Source: Marinobacter salinisoli (GTDB lineage Bacteria > Pseudomonadota > Gammaproteobacteria > Pseudomonadales > Oleiphilaceae). From it: 64,000 nt of DNA. A program made the position numbers and the translations under genes. Position 1 is the first letter of the stretch; every line of letters begins with the position of its first letter. Where the stretch lies: the NCBI RefSeq assembly GCF_017301335.1, contig NZ_CP071247.1:1-64000 (forward strand), read 5' to 3'. Below are positions 8,513-17,012 of the stretch, piece after piece. Under the pieces are notes generated by a model. That model did no database searches. It saw nothing but the letters and a program-made list of their open reading frames with translations, and was not told where the DNA came from.

Positions 8513-8704
8513 GAGTGTCAGGGATGACAGGCCAGCAAGGAACGTTGGCTCACGGATGAGAGTTCCAGGCACTGGAGCCGCCCCACGGATTGGGGTTACA
8601 GGGAAGACAACAGGGATGACGTGCTCAGGATGAGCGCACGCCTGAAGGATCAGGCAGGGGTCAGCCACGGGCGCAGGATCACACGGATGGTGATCCTGCC
8701 CGTG
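8513..8704 (+). ncRNA. csrB: CsrB/RsmZ-type CsrA-sequestering small RNA (boundaries approximate)
   Basis: There are twelve GGA triplets in about 180 bases, and most sit in or beside hairpin loops, the hallmark of RNAs that titrate CsrA/RsmA. The clearest hairpins are TGTCA-GGGA-TGACA (8516-8529), CTCA-CGGA-TGAG (8549-8560, enclosed by GGAAC/GTTCC), CCCCA-CGGAT-TGGGG (8581-8595), GTGCTCA-GGA-TGAGCGCAC (8621-8639), GCCTGA-AGGA-TCAGGC (8640-8655), and a 15-bp bulged stem at 8666-8704 with loop ACGGATG. Several match CAGGATG/CACGGATG. A -10-like TAGAAT (8504-8509) has no good -35, as expected for a GacA/UvrY-activated promoter. No protein fits this 447-base gap (8403-8849). The 3' end is uncertain because no T-run follows the last stem. 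Confidence 0.8.
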
Positions 8705-8849
8705 CACCGTCCCCACCCATCGCTTTCCCTTCACCTCCCCCCTTTGGAACACCAAACCACTGAGTTACTCAACCAGCAGCCGAGTTGATCGACCGGCCGT
8801 GCCTCCTGACGCTTTCATTAACTTAAAACGATGACAGGAACGCCCGATA

Positions 8850-9119
8850 ATGAACCGAACACCCATTCTTGCCACTCTGGTACTGCTGTTTAGTCTGCTG
8901 ACCTCGTTCGCCCACGCCAACCCGGCCGCTATCAACATCAATACCGCCGACGTTGCGACCCTGGCGGAGCTGACCGGCATCGGCCCCAGCAAGGCCGAAG
9001 CCATTGTGGCCTACCGTGAAGCCAACGGCCCATTCGGCACCCCGCAAGAGCTGACCAAGGTCAAGGGCATTGGTGAGCGCACGGTTGAAAAGAACGCGGA
9101 ACGGATCACCGTAGAGTAA
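8850..9119 (+). CDS. ComEA-like helix-hairpin-helix DNA-binding protein
   Basis: 89 residues. A signal peptide (MNRTPILATLVLLFSLLTSF, ending AHA) is followed by two helix-hairpin-helix motifs: LTGIGPSKAEAIVAYRE and VKGIGERTVEKN. The motif pair ININTADVATLAEL...GIG is that of ComEA, a periplasmic dsDNA-binding protein that ratchets DNA inward during natural transformation. Short gammaproteobacterial relatives are common, and not all are shown to act in competence. An AGGA ribosome site lies about 11 bases before the ATG. It stands alone, behind the csrB-like RNA. Confidence 0.88.
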   Translation: MNRTPILATLVLLFSLLTSFAHANPAAININTADVATLAELTGIGPSKAEAIVAYREANGPFGTPQELTKVKGIGERTVEKNAERITVE

Positions 9120-9130
9120 TCCCGCTCCGG

Positions 9131-9157
9131 GGGCAGCACCGCACCCGGCTGCCCTTT
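9131..9157 (+). terminator. Possible terminator after the comEA-like gene
   Basis: A stem GGGCAG/CTGCCC with a 12-base loop starts 11 bases after the stop, followed by only TTT. The position is right, but the stem and T-run are weak. Confidence 0.35.
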
Positions 9158-9285
9158 CCGCTCATCCCCGCCGCGCAAACGTCGACCTCGTCCATTTACC
9201 AGTCCCTAAACAAAAGTCGTCTGGCAACACGCTGTTTGCCCTCCTATCATTGAGCAACACTCTCAATGACTTAAGCGTTTGAGCC

Positions 9286-10065
9286 ATGGCCGATCCCATC
9301 AAGGTTTACCCGTCCAAGCCGGACAAAGTCTACTTCTTCGGAACCTGCCTCATTGACATGTTCTATCCGGACGCTGGCATGGCCGGCATCCAGCTGCTGG
9401 AACGCGAAGGTATCGAGGTGATCTTCCCCCAGGATCAGACCTGCTGTGGCCAGCCCGCGTTCACCTCCGGCTATCATGACGAGGCCCGAAGCGTGGCCCG
9501 CGCTCAACTGGATCTGTTTCCTGAAGACTGGCCGATTGTTGTGCCATCAGGGTCCTGCGGCGGCATGATGCGCAAGCACTACCCGGACCTGTTCAAGGAT
9601 ACTGCAGACGAGGTCAAAGCCGCGGGCGTCGCCGGGCGGGTGTGGGAGCTGACCGATTTCCTGCTGAACGTCTGTCACATCAAGCTCGACGACCTCGGAG
9701 AGCCGACCACCGTGGCCATGCACACCTCCTGCTCGGCCCGTCGCGAAATGGGCGTTGCGGAGGTAGGCCCGAAGCTGCTGGGGCAACTGAACAACGTGAC
9801 GCTGGTGGAGCAGGCACGAGCCGAAGAGTGCTGCGGCTTTGGCGGCACCTTCGCGGTGCGCCATCCGGAGATTTCCGGTGCCATGGTGGAAGAGAAGGTC
9901 GAAACCCTGGTGGATACCGGCGCTCGTGCTTTTGTCACCACCGACTGCGGCTGCCTGATGAACATCAACGGGTTCGCAGAGAAAAACCGACACCCCATAG
10001 CGGGCAGGCACATCCTCAGTTTCCTCTGGGAGCGCACGAACGACGATAAAGGAGATGGGCAATGA
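9286..10065 (+). CDS. lutA: Lactate utilization protein LutA/LldE (CCG-domain subunit)
   Basis: 259 residues with two cysteine-rich CCG domains (QTCCGQPAF at 51-59; HTSCSARREMG at 146-156 paired with EECCGFGGTF at 180-189). These resemble the heterodisulfide reductase/GlpC type that binds Fe-S clusters. With LutB and LutC it forms the flavin-independent complex oxidising L-lactate to pyruvate. The stop overlaps the lutB start by four bases. No lactate permease or LutR regulator is adjacent. The ATG at 9286 has only a weak ribosome site. Confidence 0.93.
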   Translation: MADPIKVYPSKPDKVYFFGTCLIDMFYPDAGMAGIQLLEREGIEVIFPQDQTCCGQPAFTSGYHDEARSVARAQLDLFPEDWPIVVPSGSCGGMMRKHYPDLFKDTADEVKAAGVAGRVWELTDFLLNVCHIKLDDLGEPTTVAMHTSCSARREMGVAEVGPKLLGQLNNVTLVEQARAEECCGFGGTFAVRHPEISGAMVEEKVETLVDTGARAFVTTDCGCLMNINGFAEKNRHPIAGRHILSFLWERTNDDKGDGQ

Positions 10066-11495
10066 GCGCGACCACCCCCCATCCGCACATTGATGTCAAA
10101 GAGTTCCACCCCCGGGCCCACGAAGCGCTGCACAACCCGCAAATTCGCCAGAACTTCCGCAAGGCGATGGACGGGCTGATGTCCAAACGCAAAGCGGCGT
10201 TTGAAGGCTGGGACCTGGAAACCCTGCGGGAACTGGGCGCCAACGTTCGCCTGCGGGCACTGGCCAACCTGCCCGACCTGCTGGAACAGCTGGAACAGAA
10301 ACTGACGGAGAATGGCATCAAGGTGCACTGGGCGCTTGATGGCGACGAGGCTTGCCGGATTGTCCGCGATATCTGTGTCGCCCGAGAAGCCAAGAGCGTC
10401 ATCAAGGGCAAATCCATGGTGTCGGAGGAAATGGAGCTCAACCACTTCCTTGAGGGTGAGGGAATTGAAGCGCTCGAGTCGGATCTGGGGGAATACATTG
10501 TTCAGCTCGCCAACGAGACGCCCTCCCACATCATCATGCCGGCCATCCACAAGAACACCGGCGAAATCTCCGAACTGATGCACGAAAAAACCGGCACCGA
10601 CCTGTCCCACGACGTCGAGTACCTGACGGCCGCCGCCCGCCAGCAGCTGCGGGAAAAATTCATGAACGCCGACGTGGGCGTGTCGGGCGTGAACTTTGCG
10701 GTGGCGGAAACCGGCACCCTGTGCCTGGTGGAAAACGAGGGCAACGGACGGATGACCACCACCGTGCCGCCCTGCCACATCGCAGTCACCGGCATCGAGA
10801 AAGTCGTACCCAATCTGGCGGACGTGTCCGCCCTGCTCGCGCTGCTGACCCGGTCGGCCACCGGGCAACACATCACCACCTACTTCAACATGATTTCCAG
10901 TCCGCGCAAGGCCGACGAACTCGATGGCCCCGAAGAGGTGCACCTGGTGCTGGTGGATAACGGGCGTTCCGTCATCTACCAGGATGACGAACTGCTCGAT
11001 ACCCTGCGCTGCATTCGCTGCGGGGCGTGCATGAACCACTGCCCGGTGTATACCCGGGTTGGCGGCCACACCTACGGCACCACCTATCCGGGTCCTATCG
11101 GCAAGATCCTGATGCCGCACCTGATCGGGCTGGACGAAGGCCGGCATCTGCCCAGTGCATCCAGCCTGTGTGGTGCCTGTGGCGAAGTCTGCCCGGTGAA
11201 AATTCCAATCCCCGATTTGCTGGTGCGCCTGCGCCGGGAATCCGTGGATGGTGACAAGTTGCACCCCGCCAAGGTTCGCGGGCACGGGGCCAAGCGAACA
11301 CCGCTGGAGGCCGCCATCTGGAAATTCTGGAGCTGGATGCACAGCCGCCCGGGCATCTACCGGACCGGAACCCGGTTTGCGTCCCGGTTCCGCAAACTGC
11401 AGCCGGCACGTGCCGGTGCCTGGACGGATTTCCGGACAGCGCCCAAACTGGCCGGCAAAACCCTTCATCAACAGCTCAGGGAGCGCGGCAAGTGA
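10062..11495 (+). CDS. lutB: Lactate utilization iron-sulfur protein LutB/LldF
   Basis: 477 residues. The N-terminal LUD domain covers roughly residues 65-300 (SEEMELNHFLEGEGIEALES, then GVNFAVAETGTLCLVENEGN). It is followed by two 4Fe-4S motifs, CIRCGACMNHCP near 317 and CGACGEVCPVKIP near 369, and a C-terminal DUF3390-type tail. It is the electron-transfer subunit of LutABC. It overlaps its neighbours by four bases on each side, so it is one operon. Confidence 0.94.
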   Translation: MSATTPHPHIDVKEFHPRAHEALHNPQIRQNFRKAMDGLMSKRKAAFEGWDLETLRELGANVRLRALANLPDLLEQLEQKLTENGIKVHWALDGDEACRIVRDICVAREAKSVIKGKSMVSEEMELNHFLEGEGIEALESDLGEYIVQLANETPSHIIMPAIHKNTGEISELMHEKTGTDLSHDVEYLTAAARQQLREKFMNADVGVSGVNFAVAETGTLCLVENEGNGRMTTTVPPCHIAVTGIEKVVPNLADVSALLALLTRSATGQHITTYFNMISSPRKADELDGPEEVHLVLVDNGRSVIYQDDELLDTLRCIRCGACMNHCPVYTRVGGHTYGTTYPGPIGKILMPHLIGLDEGRHLPSASSLCGACGEVCPVKIPIPDLLVRLRRESVDGDKLHPAKVRGHGAKRTPLEAAIWKFWSWMHSRPGIYRTGTRFASRFRKLQPARAGAWTDFRTAPKLAGKTLHQQLRERGK

Positions 11496-12148
11496 GTGCC
11501 CGAGACATCATCCTGCAACGCCTGAGAAACCGCACCGGTGGCGATCTGGTAGCGCCCGCCAGCGACTTTTCCGTGCTTGAGCGGCCCGACTGGAGCACCG
11601 AGGAACGCATCGAGCGGTTCGAGAAGATCATTGAATCGGTGCACGGTGAAGTCCACCGATGCACCCGGGATAACTGGATTGACCACGTCGCCGAGGTGTT
11701 GTCGGCACGCAAAGCGCGCAATCTGCTGATTCCCAGCCAGCACCAGATTGGCCAGGACCTGCGCGCGCACGCAGAGCGGGACGATCTGCCGAATCTGCTG
11801 ATCTACGATGAGCCCATTGAAAGCTGGCAGCCGGCCCTGTTCAACGATGTCGACGCTGGCATCACCTCCACCCGGGGCGGCATTGCCGAGACCGGCTCGC
11901 TGATCCTGTGGCCAACGGCGGACGAGCCCCGGCTGATGAGTCTGGTGCCGCCGATCCACATTGCGGTGCTGGAGGCCAGCCAAATCTATACAACGCTGTA
12001 TGAAGCCCTTGATGCCCAGAACTGGAAAGCGGGCATGCCGACCAACGCTCTGCTAATATCCGGCCCGTCTAAAACGGCGGACATCGAGCAGACGCTCGCT
12101 TACGGTGTTCACGGCCCCAAAGAGCTGATTGTGTTGATTATCGAATGA
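11492..12148 (+). CDS. lutC: Lactate utilization protein LutC/LldG
   Basis: 218 residues, a single LUD domain. The family glycine-rich segment is ITSTRGGIAETGSLILWPTA and the end is [16 protein letters not shown], both typical of LldG. It is the third LutABC subunit. Its start overlaps lutB and its stop overlaps the following permease gene (ATGA at 12145-12148), which ties that exporter to the operon. Confidence 0.93.
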   Translation: MSARDIILQRLRNRTGGDLVAPASDFSVLERPDWSTEERIERFEKIIESVHGEVHRCTRDNWIDHVAEVLSARKARNLLIPSQHQIGQDLRAHAERDDLPNLLIYDEPIESWQPALFNDVDAGITSTRGGIAETGSLILWPTADEPRLMSLVPPIHIAVLEASQIYTTLYEALDAQNWKAGMPTNALLISGPSKTADIEQTLAYGVHGPKELIVLIIE

Positions 12149-13098
12149 TTCAAGGCGCCCTGCTGATTGCCCTGGCAGCCCTGCTCTGGGCAACCACCGG
12201 CATCGTCGCGAAATTCCTGTTTACCGGTACCGAGCTGCAACCCATCACCCTGGGTTTTCTGCGCCTTGTGGTTGCGCTGCCGTTTTTCTGGCTGTTGATG
12301 CGGCGCGAGCGTGAGCGCCTATCCGCCGACGCCGGTACATCCCGTGGCCGGATGACGTTCAAAGCCCTGGTACCACTGGCCGCCCTCGGCTTGTTCCAGG
12401 CCATCTATCAAAGCAGTTATCTGCTCGCCGTTGACCTTACTGGCGCCGGGATTGCCACGCTGATCGCCCTGTGCCTGCCACCGGTGCTGGTCGCCATGTT
12501 GGCCGCCCCGCTGCTGGGCGAGAAACCCGGATTGCTGACCATTCTGGCCCTGATGGCCGCGATTGCCGGTACCGCCATGCTGGTACTCAGTGACATGGAA
12601 ACAACCGGCTCCTTGCGCCTGATGGGCCTTCTGATGGCGCTTCTGGCGGCAGCGGTGTATACCGGATTTACCCTGACCAGCCGCTACAGCGCCGCTGGCA
12701 CACCGGCGTTCACAACCGCTTTTTTCTGTTTTGGCACCGCCGCACTGATCCTTTTACCAGTGGTGTCTGTCACCGGGGGCTTCGATGGCCTGGAGACACT
12801 GACACTTCGCCACTGGCTGATGGTGGGCTACATCGGTATCGTGCCGACCTGCATCGGCTACGTGAGTTTCTTTTCCGGCATGAGAACAACGCCGGCCACG
12901 CTTTCGAGCATCATTGTCACGCTGGAACCGCTGTTCGTGGCGCTGCTGGCCTGGGTTTTCCTCGGGGAAGTACTGGGGCCCACCGGTCTGGCTGGTGCCC
13001 TTATTCTGACGGTGGCAGTGATTGTCGCGTCACGATGGGGAGGCAACCCCGGCACCCGTAAAGTGGCCGATACCGGGGTACAGTCACCGGAGGCTTAG
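12145..13098 (+). CDS. EamA/DMT-family inner-membrane transporter
   Basis: 317 residues with about ten transmembrane helices arranged as two EamA repeats. The first repeat begins [20 protein letters not shown] and the second near residue 160 ([20 protein letters not shown]). This is the drug/metabolite transporter superfamily; the substrate cannot be read from sequence. Translational overlap with lutC suggests it may move a carboxylate or amino acid tied to lactate metabolism, which is inference. Its stop codon overlaps the convergent gloA stop. Confidence 0.88.
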   Translation: MIQGALLIALAALLWATTGIVAKFLFTGTELQPITLGFLRLVVALPFFWLLMRRERERLSADAGTSRGRMTFKALVPLAALGLFQAIYQSSYLLAVDLTGAGIATLIALCLPPVLVAMLAAPLLGEKPGLLTILALMAAIAGTAMLVLSDMETTGSLRLMGLLMALLAAAVYTGFTLTSRYSAAGTPAFTTAFFCFGTAALILLPVVSVTGGFDGLETLTLRHWLMVGYIGIVPTCIGYVSFFSGMRTTPATLSSIIVTLEPLFVALLAWVFLGEVLGPTGLAGALILTVAVIVASRWGGNPGTRKVADTGVQSPEA

Positions 13099-13643
13099 CT
13101 ACCCCGGCTCTGCTTCTGCAACATGTTCGGCTGGAGAATTTCGATCCAGTAGCCGTCCGGATCCTTGATGAACGCCAGCCCTTTCATTTTGCCGTCGTCC
13201 GGCTTTTTCACGAACTCGACACCCAGCTCTTCAAACCGTTCACTGGCCGCGTAGACATCGGGTACCGCGATACCGATGTGACCAAAGCCCTGCGGCTCCT
13301 CGTTGCCGTTGTGGTAACCGAAATCGTTGTCGTCCTCGGTGCCCCAGTTATGGGTCAGCTCCAGCATGGCTTCGCGGCCGAAGGTGTAGGTGGTTCGGTA
13401 GTCATCGTCCGTCGGCACCTGCGCGGCCTGTCGGTCATCCAGGTAACCCAGGAAGTAAAGAGAGAACTTCATCTCGGGGAAGTCGAGCTTGCGAACCAGG
13501 CGCATGCCCAGAACCCGCGTGTAGAAATCCATCGAGCGCTCGGGGTCTTTGATGCGCATCATGGTCTGGTTAAATACGTAGCCTTCCGTCTCGGGAACGG
13601 GTTCGTCGTGTAGCCCCGGGGCTTGCTCGAAATGCTTGGGCAT
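13095..13643 (-). CDS. gloA: Lactoylglutathione lyase (glyoxalase I)
   Basis: 182 residues. It isomerises the methylglyoxal-glutathione hemithioacetal to S-lactoylglutathione. The start at 13641-13643 ([15 protein letters not shown]) is chosen because the frame upstream encodes no family sequence. Metal ligands are visible: Gln in FNQTMMR, Glu in MLELTHN, His in GFGHIGIAV and Glu in YWIEIL. The long form with an N-terminal arm is the type usually found to be zinc-dependent, which is family knowledge and not shown here. It overlaps the stop of the converging exporter gene and lies downstream of the alkB terminator. Confidence 0.94.
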   Translation of the reverse strand: MPKHFEQAPGLHDEPVPETEGYVFNQTMMRIKDPERSMDFYTRVLGMRLVRKLDFPEMKFSLYFLGYLDDRQAAQVPTDDDYRTTYTFGREAMLELTHNWGTEDDNDFGYHNGNEEPQGFGHIGIAVPDVYAASERFEELGVEFVKKPDDGKMKGLAFIKDPDGYWIEILQPNMLQKQSRGS

Positions 13644-13710
13644 GGCGTTTTCCCTCTCGAATGAACTTGAGCTGTTATACCTGTGTACGCAGACCACCGA
13701 TTTCAAGGGC

Positions 13711-13749
13711 AAAAAAAGACCCCACGGCCAGAACGGCACCGCTGGGGTC
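13711..13749 (-). terminator. Rho-independent terminator of alkB
   Basis: Read on the minus strand, GACCCCAGCGG pairs with CCGTGGGGTC (one mismatch position) and is followed by seven Ts. It is about 70 bases past the alkB stop and separates alkB from gloA. Confidence 0.85.
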
Positions 13750-13818
13750 GGAGAGCCGGCTGTTACCCCGGCGGCTTCAGAGACGCTCTTCTGAAGTCTG
13801 GAAAGAGGGTGGCAGGGT

Positions 13819-14958
13819 TCAGGACGCCAGCTGATGCTCCTCGCCACGGTAGTAGGCTTCTACCCGGGGATTCATGATGCGCTTCCACAGCGGTGGGATC
13901 ATGGCCACCACGATCATGGCGGCGTAGCCGGCAGGCAGCTGCGGCGCGATGTCGTGATGGCGCAGGACCTGATAACGACGCTTGGCGAAGGCATGGTGAT
14001 CGCTGTGGCGCTGCAGGTGGAACAGGAACACGTTGGTCAGAAAGTAGTTGCTGTTCCAGCTGTGCTCGGGCGTGGTGCGCTCGTAGCGGCCGTTGTCCAG
14101 CTTGCGGCGGTGCAGGCCGTAGTGCTCCAGGTAGTTGACGATCTCCAGCAGGGTGAAGGCAATGAAGCTCTGCCCCAGGAAGAAAACCGCCCCCAGCCAG
14201 CCAAAGGCCAGGGTAAACGCCACGGTGGCCAGCACACTGATGCCGTACCACCAGATCAGTTCGTTGCGCCAGGAAAGCACTTTGTGACCCTTACGCGTCA
14301 GCCGTTCTGCCTCCAGTTTCCAGGCGTTCAGAAAGTTGCGGACATAGGCCCGGGGCAGAAAGTCATACAGCGACTGGTTGTAGCGTGAAGACGAGGCGTC
14401 CTCGGGCGTAGACACGTGCACATGGTGACCCCGGACGTGTTCCACCTTGAAGCCACCGTAACAGACCAGCGACAACAGCAAGCCCCCCATGCGACTTTCC
14501 AGCTTGCTGTCCTTGTGGATCAGCTCGTGGGCCACGTTGATACCCAATCCGCCGACAATCCCGATGGACAACACCCAGCCAACGCCACCTGCCAGGCTGA
14601 AGGTGCCGGAGGCCAGCACCAGCATGCTCCACACCAGTAACACCGCAAACGCCACAACCCACCCCAGAGTAACCAGCCGATAGAACCGCTCGTTGTTCAT
14701 GGACGGGACATCGAGTTCTTCATCCGGGTTCAGGGAATCCTTGCCGAGGAGCATATCCAGCACCGGGATGATGCCGAACACGACAACAGGCACCCCCCAG
14801 GAAAACCAATTGACGAGATCCGTTGCCTGGCCCGCAGCCAGTAACAGCGGCGGCAAGACCAGCGGAACCATGGCAATCAGGTAACTGAACTTCTTCAGGG
14901 TCAGCAGAACCTTCCGGCGGGCAGCTTCGGGACTGGCGGATAGGTGTCGGGTACTCAT
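13819..14958 (-). CDS. alkB: Alkane 1-monooxygenase (alkane hydroxylase)
   Basis: 379 residues. An integral-membrane non-haem di-iron enzyme that hydroxylates the terminal carbon of medium-chain n-alkanes using rubredoxin-delivered electrons. All histidine boxes are present: HELIH (144-148), EHVRGHH (173-179) and LQRHSDHHA (315-323), plus the AlkB signature NYLEHYGL (275-282). Six hydrophobic helices are visible. The start at 14956-14958 (MSTRHLSAS) has AAGGAGAGA upstream; the frame extends 12 codons further without support. No rubredoxin gene is adjacent. A divergent GntR gene and a good terminator flank it. Confidence 0.96.
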   Translation of the reverse strand: MSTRHLSASPEAARRKVLLTLKKFSYLIAMVPLVLPPLLLAAGQATDLVNWFSWGVPVVVFGIIPVLDMLLGKDSLNPDEELDVPSMNNERFYRLVTLGWVVAFAVLLVWSMLVLASGTFSLAGGVGWVLSIGIVGGLGINVAHELIHKDSKLESRMGGLLLSLVCYGGFKVEHVRGHHVHVSTPEDASSSRYNQSLYDFLPRAYVRNFLNAWKLEAERLTRKGHKVLSWRNELIWWYGISVLATVAFTLAFGWLGAVFFLGQSFIAFTLLEIVNYLEHYGLHRRKLDNGRYERTTPEHSWNSNYFLTNVFLFHLQRHSDHHAFAKRRYQVLRHHDIAPQLPAGYAAMIVVAMIPPLWKRIMNPRVEAYYRGEEHQLAS

Positions 14959-15019
14959 TACGCTCTCTCCTTGGCAACACGAACGGCGATGCACTCACCG
15001 CCTCTGTCTTTACTGAATT

Positions 15020-15032
15020 ATTGTCCTACAAT
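15020..15032. promoter_or_regulatory. Candidate GntR operator between alkB and its regulator
   Basis: ATTGT-CCT-ACAAT is a perfect interrupted palindrome of the TTGTnnnACAA kind favoured by FCD-type GntR proteins. It lies 61 bases upstream of alkB, a position suited to control of the alkB promoter by the divergent regulator. Confidence 0.5.
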
Positions 15033-15209
15033 ATAGCAGTCGTCAACCAGGCTGGTCAGGTTTTCCGTTTTTTTGAGAACCCGCCTGCAATCCATGCACT
15101 GAGGATTGCCCGTGCAGAGGCTGTGATACACTCGGGCGCATATCCTCAGACGCCGCCTACCCCTGCCTGGCAGTGTGGTTGGCGGGTTACACCTGATCAG
15201 AGAAGGTCT

Positions 15210-15866
15210 ATGGATTTTCAGGTTCCCAACACCCTGGCAGAGCAGATTGCCAACTATCTGGCTGAACGGATCATGACCGGGCAAATCCGGCCCGGTGAGC
15301 GCATTCAGGAGGCGACGCTGGCCGCGAAGCTTAATGTCAGCCGGGCATCGGTCAAAGAAGCGCTGTACACCCTCGAACGCTGGCATCTGGTAGACATCAC
15401 ACCACGAAAAGGTGCCTCGGCTACGCGCCTGGACGCCGAGCACGCGGCAGAGCTTTACGATGTGTATATGCATTTGCTGATGATGCTGGCTGCCCGGCTT
15501 TGCGAACGCTGGCAGGAAGCCGACAAGGCGCTTCTGGTCAATGCCGTGGAAACGGCGCTGGTGAAAATCCGCCAGCCCGACATCCAGACCACCGAAGTCG
15601 TCGAAGCCAGCTTCAGCGTGATGGAAGCCTGTTGCGAGTTGGTCAACAACCCCTACCTCACCGAAGCCCTCTCGAACTTCAAACCGGCTGTGAGCCGGGC
15701 CTATTTCCTTGGCGCCGACCGTTACCGCCAGGACCTGGAGCAAACCGGCACGTTCTTCGATCAATTGCCGCAGGCCATCCTGTCCCGGGATAGCACCAAG
15801 GCTCAGGCGTTAATTCGCGAATTCGCAGAGCACCAGAAAGACCTGATCCGGCACGCACTGGCCTGA
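15210..15866 (+). CDS. GntR-family regulator, probable alkane-response regulator
   Basis: 218 residues. The ATG at 15210 is preceded by AGAAGG and begins exactly where the winged helix starts (LAEQIANYLAERIMTGQIRPGERIQE, NVSRASVKEALYTLERWHLV). The longer frame from 15021 has no family sequence before this. The C-terminal FCD-like ligand domain spans about 80-218. Pseudomonas aeruginosa alkB2 also has a GntR gene next to it, which supports a role in alkane sensing. The operator-like palindrome at 15020 sits in the shared region. Confidence 0.87.
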   Translation: MDFQVPNTLAEQIANYLAERIMTGQIRPGERIQEATLAAKLNVSRASVKEALYTLERWHLVDITPRKGASATRLDAEHAAELYDVYMHLLMMLAARLCERWQEADKALLVNAVETALVKIRQPDIQTTEVVEASFSVMEACCELVNNPYLTEALSNFKPAVSRAYFLGADRYRQDLEQTGTFFDQLPQAILSRDSTKAQALIREFAEHQKDLIRHALA

Positions 15867-15953
15867 TATAACTCCGGTTTCAGGCCGTTCATACGCTGGA
15901 CAGACCTCGCCCCTCTTCCTGTAGACTGCGGGTCTGATCCCTGCAGGCCAGCC

Positions 15954-17012
15954 ATGACCACGCCCAAAGAACACGACGACGCGCAGCAAACCTCCGGCCG
16001 AAGGCTCGTACTCTTCAGCCTCCTGTTCCTTGTGCTCAGCGCCGCAGGGCTGTACACGGTGTTCGACCGGTTTGCCGGCCGATCGGTCAGCTTCGATACC
16101 AGATTGCTGGAACCGACCACCCTGCTGGCCGCAGCCGTGCTGTTGCTGATCTATTTCGTCTCTGATGCCCTGCGCCTGTACTACACACTCCGGGCACTCG
16201 GTCATCGGCTGCCGCTGCCGCGCATGGTGCGCCTGGTCTTCATCAACCTGTTTTTCTCAAACGTCACGCCCATGGCCACGGGCGGCGGATTTGCGCAAAT
16301 CTGGTACCTGACACGGCAGGGCGTGCCGGTGGGCCGGGCAACTGCAGCGACCACCATCCGCACGATCCTGGCGGTTGTATTTATCTTCAGCCTGACCCCG
16401 GTTTTCCTGTTAACCCTGCCGGCGTTGAAAGAGCACACCGTTACCGGCGAGATTGGCGCCGCCCTGGCGGTTCTGATTGCACTGTATCTGGGATTCTTCG
16501 CCATTCTGCTGTTCAGGACCCGCTGGCTGATTGTGCCGCTGAGCCGGCTGCTTGGCGCCCTGCACCGCTGGCACCTGATCGGAGACGAAAAACACCGCCG
16601 ATGGCAATTCAAAGCGCGGCGGGAAATGCTCCGCCTGTCCCAGAGCTTTGGCCACTACCTGCAAGGCCCGCGCCCGTTCGTGCTGCTGTCGCTGTTCTTC
16701 ACCGGCACCTTTCTGCTCAGCCTGTTCAGCTTTCCTGCCCTGCTGATTCACAGTCTCGATTACCAGGTGGATTATCTGATGACACTCGGGTTGCTGGTGG
16801 TCACCACCTTTATCATGTATTTCTCGCCGACACCCGGCGCCTCGGGCATATCCGAGGGCGTCTTCGGCAGTTTTTTCAGCGGCATCGTATCGGGCAACCA
16901 TCTCATTCTGGTTACCGTGTCCTGGCGCTTCCTGACCATCTACCTGGGCATGATCGTGGGTATGTTTGTCATGCACAATGAACTGAACAAAAGCAGAAGG
17001 CATTCCAGATGA
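15954..17012 (+). CDS. YbhN/UPF0104-family (LPG synthase-like) membrane protein
   Basis: 352 residues with about seven or eight transmembrane helices. Motifs of the lysylphosphatidylglycerol synthase/AglD2 membrane family are present: FINLFFSNVTPMATGGGFAQ (residues 95-114) and MYFSPTPGASGISEGVFGSF (about 286-305). Members are thought to flip or transfer lipid-linked groups. It lacks the C-terminal catalytic domain of MprF. Its stop overlaps the start of the glycosyltransferase fusion, so the two are probably one functional unit acting on a lipid-linked sugar. Confidence 0.85.
   Translation: MTTPKEHDDAQQTSGRRLVLFSLLFLVLSAAGLYTVFDRFAGRSVSFDTRLLEPTTLLAAAVLLLIYFVSDALRLYYTLRALGHRLPLPRMVRLVFINLFFSNVTPMATGGGFAQIWYLTRQGVPVGRATAATTIRTILAVVFIFSLTPVFLLTLPALKEHTVTGEIGAALAVLIALYLGFFAILLFRTRWLIVPLSRLLGALHRWHLIGDEKHRRWQFKARREMLRLSQSFGHYLQGPRPFVLLSLFFTGTFLLSLFSFPALLIHSLDYQVDYLMTLGLLVVTTFIMYFSPTPGASGISEGVFGSFFSGIVSGNHLILVTVSWRFLTIYLGMIVGMFVMHNELNKSRRHSR

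Noticed and set aside
8411..8755. 114-codon minus-strand frame across the csrB-like region
   Set aside because: The sequence is explained by repeated GGA hairpins on the plus strand; the frame's translation is unlike any protein I know.
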